This document shows positions 15,936 through 23,168 of a DNA stretch of 64,000 nt, piece by piece; the stretch's first letter is position 1, and every line of letters begins with the position of its first letter. Both the position numbers and the translations under genes were made by a program. The stretch is taken from positions 704,281 to 768,280 of the forward strand of contig NZ_KE159707.1 in assembly GCF_000403435.2 (NCBI RefSeq). The letters are read 5' to 3'. The notes beneath the pieces were generated by a model. The model was given only the letters and a program-made list of their open reading frames with translations, searched no databases and was not told where the DNA came from. This DNA comes from Oscillibacter sp. 1-3. GTDB lineage: Bacteria; Bacillota; Clostridia; Oscillospirales; Oscillospiraceae.

Positions 15936-16700
15936 TTGGCGGGAACGCCCCACATCGTCATACGGGGCCTTGTCCTGCGGGAGACGGAGACGAAGGAGAC
16001 AGACAAGATCCTCACCCTGCTCACGGCGGAACAGGGCAAGATCTCCGTCATCGCCCGGGGGGCCCGGCGGAAAAACTGCAAATTTGCCGCCGCCGCCCAG
16101 TCTCTGGCCTGGTCGGAGTGGACCTTGTACCGGCGGAAGGACTGGTACTATGCCGACGAGGGCGCCACGCTGGAGCTCTTTGAGGGTCTGCGGAAGGACC
16201 TGAGGGCCCTGGCTCTGGGGTTCTACATGGCGGAGCTGACGGAGTGCGTCACCATGCCGGAGGAGCCCGCGCCGGAGCTGCTGCGGCATCTGCTGAACGG
16301 GCTGTACGCCCTGTCCGCGCTGAAAAAGCCGCCGGAGCTGGTCAAGCCGGCCTTCGAGATAAAGCTGCTGTGCCTGGCGGGGTACGAACCCCTGGCGGAC
16401 GCCTGCGAGGGCTGCGGCAGGACGGACCCGGAGGAGCCGATGCTGAACGCGGCCCTGGGCACGCTGCGGTGCAGGCGCTGTACGCACGGCGGCGTGGTCA
16501 GCCCCCTCTGCCGGGAGTCTCTGGCGGCCCTGCGGCATATCGTATACGGAGATGCCAAGCGGCTGTATTCCTTCCGGCTCTCCCCGGACGCCCTCCGGCG
16601 CCTGTCCAAAGCGGCCGCCCTCTTTTTGTTTGCCCAGCTGGAGCGGGACTTTAAGACGCTGGATTTTTACGAGAGCCTGGGCGGCGTGCACCGCCCTTGA
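15936..16700 (+). CDS. recO: DNA repair protein RecO
   Basis: RecO helps load RecA onto SSB-coated single-stranded DNA in the RecFOR pathway. The 254-residue product has the N-terminal OB fold (IVIRGLVLRETETKETDKIL, LLTAEQGKISVIARGARR), a helical domain and a zinc site with CEGCGR and CRRC. The start is TTG at 15936, after GAGGGGAG; this gives the standard N-terminus. It closes the era-yqzL-recO run. Confidence 0.95.
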   Translation: MAGTPHIVIRGLVLRETETKETDKILTLLTAEQGKISVIARGARRKNCKFAAAAQSLAWSEWTLYRRKDWYYADEGATLELFEGLRKDLRALALGFYMAELTECVTMPEEPAPELLRHLLNGLYALSALKKPPELVKPAFEIKLLCLAGYEPLADACEGCGRTDPEEPMLNAALGTLRCRRCTHGGVVSPLCRESLAALRHIVYGDAKRLYSFRLSPDALRRLSKAAALFLFAQLERDFKTLDFYESLGGVHRP

Positions 16701-16782
16701 GCGCGGGCTGTGAATACAGGCTTTGAGCGTGAGCGTACATCCCGGGAGGATCTGCCGCTTTTATACGGGAAAAGAGGGACAT

Positions 16783-17235
16783 ATGCCGGAATTTCAAATC
16801 GGCCCCTACCGTCTTTCGGCGGATGCGGAGGGGACCGGAGATTACTACGCCGCCCGCCCCCTGCCCTGGGTTACCTGCGCGTGCGCCGGGTGCCGGAATT
16901 TTGCCCTGGCGGTCAAAACCCTGCCGCCCGCTGTGGCGGACTTCTTTGCCGCTCTGGGGCTGGACCCGGAGAAGCCGGCGGAGGTCTGCGTGGACCATGC
17001 GGACGGGGGGAGCTGCCTCTATGGCTGCTGGTATCACCTGATCGGGGAGCTGGCGGCAGGCGGGCCGCTGCCCGGCCGTCTTTGCGGGGAGTGGCTGACC
17101 CTGGCGGAGGGCGTGGAGGCGGCCTTCAGCCCGGAGTGCCACCTCCTGCCGGAGGACTTCCCGCAGCCAGGGCTCCAGCTGAATCTGGAGTGGCGTCTGC
17201 CCTGGCTTTTGGAGGAGGAAAATCCATATGGGTGA
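16783..17235 (+). CDS. hypothetical cysteine-containing protein
   Basis: A 150-residue protein I cannot place in a named family. It starts MPEFQIGPYRLSADAEGTGD, has CACAGCRNFALAVKTLPPAV near residue 32 and CVDHADGGSCLYGCWYHLIG near residue 72. The cysteines could hold a metal. No signal peptide or membrane segment is visible. The ATG at 16783 follows AAGAGGG. It is 82 bases downstream of recO and may be co-transcribed. Confidence 0.65.
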   Translation: MPEFQIGPYRLSADAEGTGDYYAARPLPWVTCACAGCRNFALAVKTLPPAVADFFAALGLDPEKPAEVCVDHADGGSCLYGCWYHLIGELAAGGPLPGRLCGEWLTLAEGVEAAFSPECHLLPEDFPQPGLQLNLEWRLPWLLEEENPYG

Positions 17236-17482
17236 ACGCTTCCCTTGGTCGTTTTTCCGGGCTGCAGGGGGATTTTGCCTGGCGAAATCCGCCCTTGACA
17301 ATGCTTCTCCAGGAGCTGCTTGAAAATCGGCGGAATGACGGATTTTATGAAAAAGCGGCGCAGTCTCAGCGGAAAAAGACGCGCCAGGCCGCCGTTTTAT
17401 CATTTTTCAAATGGCCCCTGATATAGAGCGGCGCCTTTATTTCCGGGAGCCGCTCCAAGAAGCCGCACCACTCGGCAAAGGC

Positions 17483-17593
17483 GGGCATCCCGGCGGAAAA
17501 TTTTTCGTCCGGACTGTGCCGGAAAAGCTTGAAATCCACCGGGATTCCTGCGTGTTTCTTCCCGGCCGGACAAAAATTTCCCCGCCGATCCGC
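17483..17593 (+). repeat. 110-bp dispersed repeat, copy A
   Basis: The arms GGAAAATTTTTCGTCCGG (17495-17512) and CCGGACAAAAATTTCC (17566-17581) form a long hairpin around a loop with CTTGAAATCCAC (17528-17539). The whole element recurs in reverse orientation at 60784-60896. The rest of the 410-base gap 17236-17645 shows no gene. Confidence 0.7.
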
Positions 17594-17645
17594 TCGCTTC
17601 CGCCGGTTGGCGCAGCTTCAAAAATTCAATCGTGAGGTGACCATT

Positions 17646-18416
17646 ATGCAAGAACTGGAACGTCAATTCCACATCAACTGCGTCCCCGGGGACGTGGGCA
17701 GGTACTGCATCCTGGCGGGGGACCCGGGCCGTGTGCCCGCCATCGCCGCCCTGTTTGACGACGCCAGACAGGTGGCGTACAACCGGGAGTACAACGTCTG
17801 GACCGGCACACTGCTGGGGGAGAAGGTCACTGCCTGCTCCACCGGCATCGGCGGGCCCTCCACGGCCATTGCGGTGGAGGAGCTCCACAAGTGCGGCGCG
17901 GACACCTTCCTCCGCTCCGGCACCTGCGGCGGCATCGACCTCAGCGTTCAGGCCGGGGACATCGTGGTGGCCACAGGGGCTATCCGGTACGAGCACACCA
18001 GCCTGGAGTACGCTCCCATCGAGTTCCCGGCGGTGCCGGACTATGAGGCCACCGGATGCCTGGCCCGGGCGGCGGAGGCGATGGGCCTGCCGGTCCACCT
18101 GGGGGTGGTCCAGTGCAAGGACAGCTTCTACGGCCAGCACAGCCCCGGCGCCTCCCCCGTCTCCTACGAGCTGAAAGCCAAATGGGAGAGCTGGAAGCGG
18201 CTGGGCGTCAAGGCCAGCGAGATGGAGTCCGCGGCGCTGTTCGTCATCGCGGCGGCGCTTCACTGCCGGGCCGCGTCCTGCTTCCACGTGATCTGGAACC
18301 AGGAGCGGGAGGCCGCCGGGCTGGACCAGAGGATGAGCGAGGACACCTCCGCCTCCGTCCGCGTGGCGGTGGAGGGTTTGAAGCTGCTGATGGAAGCGGA
18401 TCGAGAGCGGCAGTGA
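17646..18416 (+). CDS. udp: nucleoside phosphorylase, uridine phosphorylase type
   Basis: A 256-residue member of the uridine/purine nucleoside phosphorylase (NP-I) family, which splits nucleosides with phosphate into base and ribose-1-phosphate. [11 protein letters not shown] gives the phosphate-binding G-D-P-x-R; later blocks are [37 protein letters not shown] and [13 protein letters not shown] (the ribose-binding M-E). The D-S-F-Y-G-Q block matches uridine phosphorylases. The ATG at 17646 has GAGGTGA upstream. The gene is monocistronic: a repeat lies before it and a strong terminator after. It would supply uracil and ribose from nucleosides imported by the BMP-type ABC system at 45-50 kb. 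Confidence 0.88.
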   Translation: MQELERQFHINCVPGDVGRYCILAGDPGRVPAIAALFDDARQVAYNREYNVWTGTLLGEKVTACSTGIGGPSTAIAVEELHKCGADTFLRSGTCGGIDLSVQAGDIVVATGAIRYEHTSLEYAPIEFPAVPDYEATGCLARAAEAMGLPVHLGVVQCKDSFYGQHSPGASPVSYELKAKWESWKRLGVKASEMESAALFVIAAALHCRAASCFHVIWNQEREAAGLDQRMSEDTSASVRVAVEGLKLLMEADRERQ

Positions 18417-18593
18417 CCGAAAGGGCCAGAAGGAGAGCTTGTTCTCCGTTTGACAGACAAGACCAACCGGCGGTGCGGTCATAAGGGAGATCGGGCAACC
18501 GGGACATGCCTGGGCGCAGGCAGCGCGAAGATGCAATGGCCCTGCCGCGGGTCCGGATCGATCCGGCGGAATGCGGCGTCCGCGGGTTTGCGG

Positions 18594-18634
18594 AAAATAC
18601 AGCCCGGCGGCCATTGGCCGCCGGGCTGTATTTT
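18594..18634. terminator. bidirectional intrinsic terminator
   Basis: Perfect 19-bp arms (AAAATACAGCCCGGCGGCC and its complement) around ATT. The stem ends in A4/T4, so it can work on both strands. The remaining DNA from 18417 to 18974 holds no gene I can support. Confidence 0.85.
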
Positions 18635-18974
18635 CCCGCTCCGAACCTCTGCGGGAGCTGGAGAGCATCCCCGCTCGCCGCCGGCATTGCAGTCCGGAGA
18701 TGGGCTTTGGAGCCGGGAGGCTCTGTTTGAAAAGCGCATATGTTTTTTCAAACGGGAGCGGATGGGCCGGTAGAAAGGATTGACAGCGGAATTCCAAATC
18801 GCTGATAACTGGGAGACGGGGCGCAGTCGCACAAACGGCGGGCCGTCCGCCGGAAACCCGGCGTTTTCGGGAAAACGGGCGGGGACGGAGTCCGCCCCTG
18901 CAAAGCCGCAGCCGCAAAGTGAAATCGCGGACGAGAGGATGCGCGGCCGGACACCTCCCTGAGAGTCTTGGGAC

Positions 18975-19003
18975 TTGCGCTTTGGCCCGGCGCGTGGTAT
19001 ACT
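18975..19003 (+). promoter_or_regulatory. promoter of the guanine deaminase unit
   Basis: TTGCGC (18975-18980), a 17-base spacer and TATACT (18998-19003), placed about 25 bases upstream of the riboswitch aptamer. Confidence 0.72.
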
Positions 19004-19028
19004 GAGATTGACCAGAGAAAAGTAAACA

Positions 19029-19095
19029 GCTCATATAATTTCGCTGTGATGGCGCGAAAGTTTCTACCGGGCCGCCCAAGGCTCTGCTATGAGTG
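19029..19095 (+). promoter_or_regulatory. purine (guanine-class) riboswitch aptamer
   Basis: The three-way junction is clear: P1 CTCATA (19030-19035) pairs with TATGAG (19088-19093), P2 TTTCGC/GCGAAA, the invariant J2/3 GTTTCTACC (19060-19068) and P3 GGGCC/GGCTC. J3/1 reads TGCTATGAG, so the base that pairs with the ligand is C, as in guanine binders. The base before it is G where A is usual. The downstream gene encodes guanine deaminase, which fits the ligand. Confidence 0.88.
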
Positions 19096-19109
19096 TCTTT
19101 CCGCAGGGG

Positions 19110-19137
19110 GCGCCCTGCCGGAGAGGCGCTTTTCTTT
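19110..19137 (+). terminator. terminator of the purine riboswitch
   Basis: GCGCC (19110-19114) pairs with GGCGC (19125-19129) and is followed by TTTTCTTT, between the aptamer and guaD. Confidence 0.7.
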
Positions 19138-19217
19138 CTGCTCGGAGCGCTTGCGGTAAAATGTTTGCGCGCATCCGCCTTATGTGAACAGGCCTAAATT
19201 ATGAAAGAGGTGTTACC

Positions 19218-20489
19218 ATGGCTTTGACGATCTTAAAAGGCACCGTCGTCTCCGCCCCGGCCCTGGGGAAGCTGGACGTGACGGAGCGGGGGTATCTCAT
19301 TGCGGAGGAGGGAAGGATCACCGGGGTGTTCCCCGTCCTGCCGGAGCGGTACGCCGGGGCGCATGCAGAGGACTTTGGGGACGCGCTGATCCTCCAGGCC
19401 CCGGCGGACCTGCACCTCCACGCCCCCCAGTACCCTATGATGGGCATGGGCATGGACCTGCCCCTGCTGGACTGGCTGAACACATACGCCTTTCCCACGG
19501 AGGCCCGGTTCGCCGACCCGGACTACGCCCGGGAGGTCTACCGGCGGCTGGCCCGGGACCTCATCGCGGGCGGCACCACCCGGGTGTGCATGTTCTCCTC
19601 CCTCCACCGCCAGGCCACTCTCATTTTGATGGAGGAGCTGGAGCGGGCCGGGGTCACCGGGTACGTGGGCAAGGTGAACATGGACCGCAACGGCGGACCC
19701 AATCTCCAGGAGACCACGGAGGAGTCCATGGCGGAGACGCTGCGGTGGCTGGAGGAGTGCCGGGACTTCCGGCATATCCGCCCCATGGCGACGCCGCGGT
19801 TCACCCCCTCCTGTACGGATGAGCTGATGGCCTTTCTGGGCAGACTGGCGGCGGAGCGGGATCTGCCCATTCAGTCCCACCTGTCGGAGAACACGGCGGA
19901 GGGGGCCTGGGTGCGCCGGCTGCACCCGGACTGCGGCCAGTACTGGGAGACCTACGCCAAGTACGGACTGTGGAACGAGCGCACGGTGATGGCCCACTGC
20001 GTTTGGTGCGACGGGTGGGAGCGGCAGGCCATGAAGGACGCCGGGGTCACCGCCGTCCACTGCCCGGACTCCAACCAGAACCTCTGCTCCGGCGCGGCCC
20101 CGGTGCGGGTGATGCTGCGGGAGGGGGTGAAGGTGGCCCTGGGCACCGACGTGGCCGGCGGCGACACGCTGAGCATGCTGGACGCGGCGGCCTCCGCCAT
20201 CCGGGCCTCCAAGGCCCGGCGGGTCATGGACAGCTGGGAGACGGACTTTCTGACCGCGGCGGAGGCGTGGTACCTGGCCACTTCCGCCGGGGCGGCCTTC
20301 TTTGGGGAGCGGCCCGGCTTCGCCCCGGGCAATGAGCTCCACGCCCTGGCGCTGGACGACGGCAAGCTCCTCCAGCCCCATCCCCTGACGCCGGAGGAGC
20401 GGCTGGAGCGGTGCCTGTACGTCCGGCAGCCCGGCGCAGTCCGGGCGGTGTGGAGCGCGGGAAGAAGGGTATTTACCGCGAAGGACTGA
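19218..20489 (+). CDS. guaD: guanine deaminase
   Basis: A 423-residue amidohydrolase that converts guanine to xanthine and ammonia. Metal and substrate blocks in order: ADLHLHAPQYPMMGMGMDL, GGTTRVCMFSS, PRFTPSC, IQSHLSEN, VMAHCVW, HCPDSNQNLCSGAAPVR and LGTDVAGGDTLSML. The PRFxPSC and HCPxSNxxL-x-SG blocks match guanine deaminases rather than other amidohydrolases. The ATG at 19218 has AAAGAGGTG upstream. Expression is set by the upstream purine riboswitch; if that element turns genes off with guanine, a degradative gene under it would be unusual, so an ON switch is worth testing. Xanthine could feed the catabolic cluster at 52-63 kb. Confidence 0.93.
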   Translation: MALTILKGTVVSAPALGKLDVTERGYLIAEEGRITGVFPVLPERYAGAHAEDFGDALILQAPADLHLHAPQYPMMGMGMDLPLLDWLNTYAFPTEARFADPDYAREVYRRLARDLIAGGTTRVCMFSSLHRQATLILMEELERAGVTGYVGKVNMDRNGGPNLQETTEESMAETLRWLEECRDFRHIRPMATPRFTPSCTDELMAFLGRLAAERDLPIQSHLSENTAEGAWVRRLHPDCGQYWETYAKYGLWNERTVMAHCVWCDGWERQAMKDAGVTAVHCPDSNQNLCSGAAPVRVMLREGVKVALGTDVAGGDTLSMLDAAASAIRASKARRVMDSWETDFLTAAEAWYLATSAGAAFFGERPGFAPGNELHALALDDGKLLQPHPLTPEERLERCLYVRQPGAVRAVWSAGRRVFTAKD

Positions 20490-20575
20490 TAAAGTTTGGG
20501 GCCGCCCTTTTCAAAGGGCGGCGGGTCCAGGGCAGAGCCCTGGCGGGTCTGGGCGGAGCCCAGGAGCGGGCCGTA
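20489..20575 (+). repeat. multi-hairpin dispersed repeat, copy 1
   Basis: AAAGTTTGGGGCCGCC leads a hairpin (GCCGCCCTTT/AAAGGGCGGC, 20501-20522). Two more hairpins follow (CCAGGGC/GCCCTGG and CTGGGC/GCCCAG). Relatives of this element lie at 48732, 48915 (reversed) and 63301 (reversed). Confidence 0.8.
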
Positions 20576-20651
20576 AGGCTCCGCGCCGGCACAGCCCAAA
20601 AGAAATGCAAAGAGGAAGCGCAAAGGAGAAAAGGAAAGGAGCACAATCCCT

Positions 20652-21053
20652 ATGAAAAGAACTGATCAGCCCACCAGCCCCGACACCCCCTTTTTCTTCC
20701 GGGACAGTCCCCTCTCCCTGCCGCTGTACCTGGCCCTGGAGGAGCGGATTTTGGCGGAGCTTCCGGATACCCGCGTCCGGGTCCAAAAGACACAGATCTC
20801 CTTTTCCAATAGGCGGAATTTCGCCTTCGCCTCCCTGCTGCCTGCCCGGCGGGCGGCTCTGCGGCCCAATCCCTATCTCACCGTCACCGTAGGACTGGGC
20901 CGCCGGCTGGACTCCCTCCGGGTGGACGCCGCCTCGGAGCCCTACCCGGGCCGCTGGACCCACCATATTGTCATTGGCTCGGCGGAGGAGATCGATGGGG
21001 AGCTCATGGGCTGGATTTGGGAGGCGGCGGAATTTTCCGCCCAAAAGCGCTGA
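20652..21053 (+). CDS. DUF5655 domain-containing protein
   Basis: A 133-residue protein matching DUF5655. RVRVQKTQISFSNRRNFAFA, LTVTVGLGRRLDS, EPYPGRWTHHIVI and EIDGELMGWIWEA are the recurring blocks of this family, whose role is unknown. The start codon has AAAGGAG upstream. It is separated from guaD by a multi-hairpin repeat and from the MerR gene by a promoter, so it is probably its own unit or a read-through partner of guaD. Confidence 0.8.
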   Translation: MKRTDQPTSPDTPFFFRDSPLSLPLYLALEERILAELPDTRVRVQKTQISFSNRRNFAFASLLPARRAALRPNPYLTVTVGLGRRLDSLRVDAASEPYPGRWTHHIVIGSAEEIDGELMGWIWEAAEFSAQKR

Positions 21054-21068
21054 AATACTCAAAAAAAC

Positions 21069-21099
21069 TTGACATGGAAGTTACTTGATAGTTTACACT
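21069..21099 (+). promoter_or_regulatory. MerR-type promoter with 19-bp spacer
   Basis: TTGACA (21069-21074) and TACACT (21094-21099) are separated by 19 bases, the overlong spacing that MerR activators correct by twisting DNA. The spacer GGAAGTTACTTGATAGTTT holds a partial dyad. It sits just upstream of a MerR-family gene, so autoregulation is likely. Confidence 0.8.
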
Positions 21100-21121
21100 G
21101 GGGGCAAAAGGAGGCGGTGAT

Positions 21122-22603
21122 ATGACCAGTAAGGAGATGGAGGCCCGCTCCGGCGTGCCCCGGGCGAACATCCGCTACTACGAGTCGGAGGGGCTGCTGA
21201 CCCCTGCCCGGGCCAGGAACGGCTACCGGGATTACAGCGAGGCGGACTTGGCGGTTCTGGAGAAGATCAAGCTGCTGCGGCGGCTGGGCGTTTCCGTGGA
21301 GGAGCTGAAAGAGCTCCGGCGGGGCTCCCGGAGCCTCTCCGAGGCCCTGGACCGCCGCCTGGCGGAGCTTGCCGGGGAGCGGGGGACCCTGGAGCGGGTG
21401 GAGCAGGTCTGCGGGGAGCTGCGGCGGTCCGGAGCGGTCTTTGAGACGCTGGACCCGGGGACCTACCTCGCGGCCCTGGACGCCCCGGCCCTGCCCCCCG
21501 CCGATGGGCAGGTGTGGTGGAAGGCCCCGCCCGCCCCGGCTCTGCCGGAGACCGACGCCCTGCCGGTGTATACCGGCCTTACCCGGCGGCTGCTGGCCAG
21601 GCTCTTTGACGAATACGGACTGCTGTTGCTGCTGCTGGCGGCCGCTGCCCTGACGGGGCACAACCCCGCCCTCGCCAGCGGACTGGCGCTCCAGATCGCC
21701 GTCCATGTGATCTGGCTGTTTTTGGAGCCGCTGCTGCTGCGCCTTTTCGGCACCACCCCCGGCAAGGCCCTGCTGGGACTGCGGATTACCGGGCGGGACG
21801 GGGAGAAGCTGACGTACTCCGAGGGCTTCACCCGGCACCTGCTGCTGCTGTGGTACGGCAGGGGCGCGTTTATTCCCATCTGGTCCTGGATTCAGATGTT
21901 TCGCACCGCCAACCGATGCTGGAACGACGAGCCCCAGCCCTGGGACACGGACACCGCCTATACGGCCGCCCCGTTTCGGCCTTTGCGGCACGCTGCCGGC
22001 TTTGTCCTGGCGTCAGTGCTGGTGCTGGCGTGCGCCGAGGCGGCCAACAGCTATTCCCAGCTGCCCCCCAACCGGGGGCCCCTGACGGTGGCGGAGTTCG
22101 CCGAGAACTACAACCGCCAGGCCGCCTATATCGACCAGTCCCCCGTCTGGATCCTGGACGAGACGGGCGGGTGGAAGAGGGCCCCGGACCCGCCGGGGGT
22201 CACTGTGACATACACGGGCGCCAGCTGGCGCCGGGACCACGACTTTCAGTACACCCTGGAGGATGGGGCGGTGCGGGCCGTCACCTGGGAGCGGTCCCTG
22301 GAGAACACGGAGGAGTGGATCTATCTCCCCGTCAACGACATCGCCACGGCGGCCACCGCCCTGGCCTGGTCCCGGGCGGACGCCCCCCTCTGGGCCTCCG
22401 CCAGAAAGGGCCTGATCAGCGGCCTGGTGGACGCGGACTGGGAAAACGGCTTCACCCTCCGGGGAAACGGCGCCGTCGTCACCTGGGAGGTGGAGAGCCG
22501 GAACTTTTACGTCAACGGGGACTTGGCAACGGCGTTCCCGACGGATGAGGCCAAGGCGGACAATTCCCTCTCCTGGCGCTGTACCATCGCCTTGGAGGGA
22601 TAG
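21122..22603 (+). CDS. MerR family regulator fused to an RDD-like membrane domain
   Basis: A 493-residue fusion. Residues 1-70 are a MerR HTH (TSKEMEARSGVPRANIRYYE, EGLLTPARARNGYRDYSEAD), followed by a coiled-coil helix. Residues 155-300 form an RDD-type membrane region: RRLLARLFDEYGLLLLLLAA, a second segment, then FGTTPGKALLGLRITGRDG and a third segment. After another membrane helix near residue 300 comes an outer domain of about 190 residues without a known match. MerR proteins are normally soluble, so this looks like a membrane-bound one-component sensor. The start has AAAGGAGG upstream, and the gene sits behind a MerR-type promoter. Confidence 0.82.
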   Translation: MTSKEMEARSGVPRANIRYYESEGLLTPARARNGYRDYSEADLAVLEKIKLLRRLGVSVEELKELRRGSRSLSEALDRRLAELAGERGTLERVEQVCGELRRSGAVFETLDPGTYLAALDAPALPPADGQVWWKAPPAPALPETDALPVYTGLTRRLLARLFDEYGLLLLLLAAAALTGHNPALASGLALQIAVHVIWLFLEPLLLRLFGTTPGKALLGLRITGRDGEKLTYSEGFTRHLLLLWYGRGAFIPIWSWIQMFRTANRCWNDEPQPWDTDTAYTAAPFRPLRHAAGFVLASVLVLACAEAANSYSQLPPNRGPLTVAEFAENYNRQAAYIDQSPVWILDETGGWKRAPDPPGVTVTYTGASWRRDHDFQYTLEDGAVRAVTWERSLENTEEWIYLPVNDIATAATALAWSRADAPLWASARKGLISGLVDADWENGFTLRGNGAVVTWEVESRNFYVNGDLATAFPTDEAKADNSLSWRCTIALEG

Positions 22604-22632
22604 CGCGGGAAGCGCATGAGAAGGAGGATTTT

Positions 22633-22824
22633 ATGATCTGTCCATACTGTCAGCAGGGGATGCAAAAGGAGGAGCTCACGGGGGACGGAAGGCGCGGCAT
22701 CACGTGGTGGCCGCTGGATGGCCCCTCGTGGAACAGAGTCATCGTGGCGAAAAACGCGCTCTCGCAGTCCAGGGCGGAGGCGTTTTACTGTGAGTCCTGC
22801 AAAAAGATCCTGATCGATGTGTGA
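22633..22824 (+). CDS. DUF6487-like zinc-ribbon protein
   Basis: A 63-residue protein with two CxxC pairs: CPYCQQGMQKEELTGDGRRG at the N-terminus and YCESCKKILIDV at the end, with TWWPLD between. This is the pattern of small PF20097-type proteins of unknown function. The start has AGGAGG upstream, and it lies 29 bases after the MerR-RDD gene, so the two probably form one operon. Confidence 0.72.
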   Translation: MICPYCQQGMQKEELTGDGRRGITWWPLDGPSWNRVIVAKNALSQSRAEAFYCESCKKILIDV

Positions 22825-22865
22825 CGCCGGGAGGAGAAAATACGGCAATCCGGCATTCGCGGAGG

Positions 22866-22942
22866 AGGGGCGATTGATAATCGCCCCTACGACCTTCTAT
22901 CGGCAAACGTTCGTAGGAGCCGCCGTCCTCGGCGGCCCCTAC
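22866..22942. repeat. pair of intergenic hairpins
   Basis: AGGGGCGATT/AATCGCCCCT (22866-22888) and GTAGG-A-GCCGCC/GGCGGC-C-CCTAC (22913-22942). Elements of the form GTAGGGGC...GCCCCTAC are common intergenic repeats in clostridia; this is based on general knowledge, not a search. Confidence 0.6.
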
Positions 22943-22991
22943 AAAAATCTTTAAGTGACAGGTGTGCCGAAAATAGAATCCACAGTTGCAA

Positions 22992-23035
22992 AGGCCGGAT
23001 GTTGGGTGTAAAATCCCTGTATCCGGCCTCTTTCT
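22992..23035 (+). terminator. terminator upstream of the histidine operon
   Basis: AGGCCGGAT pairs with ATCCGGCCT around a 20-base loop and is followed by a T/C-rich tract (CTTTCTCTTTC). It ends the MerR-RDD unit and lies before the his promoter, so it is not an attenuator of that promoter. Confidence 0.75.
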
Positions 23036-23087
23036 CTTTCTGATATTTGGATAAATCAGAGAATTTATCGTATTAGCGAATTACCGC

Positions 23088-23116
23088 TTTACTTTGCTAA
23101 TATATTGAAGTACAAT
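23088..23116 (+). promoter_or_regulatory. promoter of the histidine operon
   Basis: TTTACT (23088-23093), a 17-base spacer and TACAAT (23111-23116), about 50 bases before hisZG. No T-box or leader peptide is visible. Confidence 0.65.
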
Positions 23117-23168
23117 AGGCCGTGACAAGACGGGCGGGATCTCCCCGCCTCCAAGGAGGAACGTCCCC

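Noticed and set aside
22936..23168. Possible T-box or attenuator before the histidine operon
   Set aside because: No T-box sequence (TGGNACCGCG-type) and no His-rich leader peptide. The hairpin lies upstream of the his promoter and fits a plain terminator of the previous unit.
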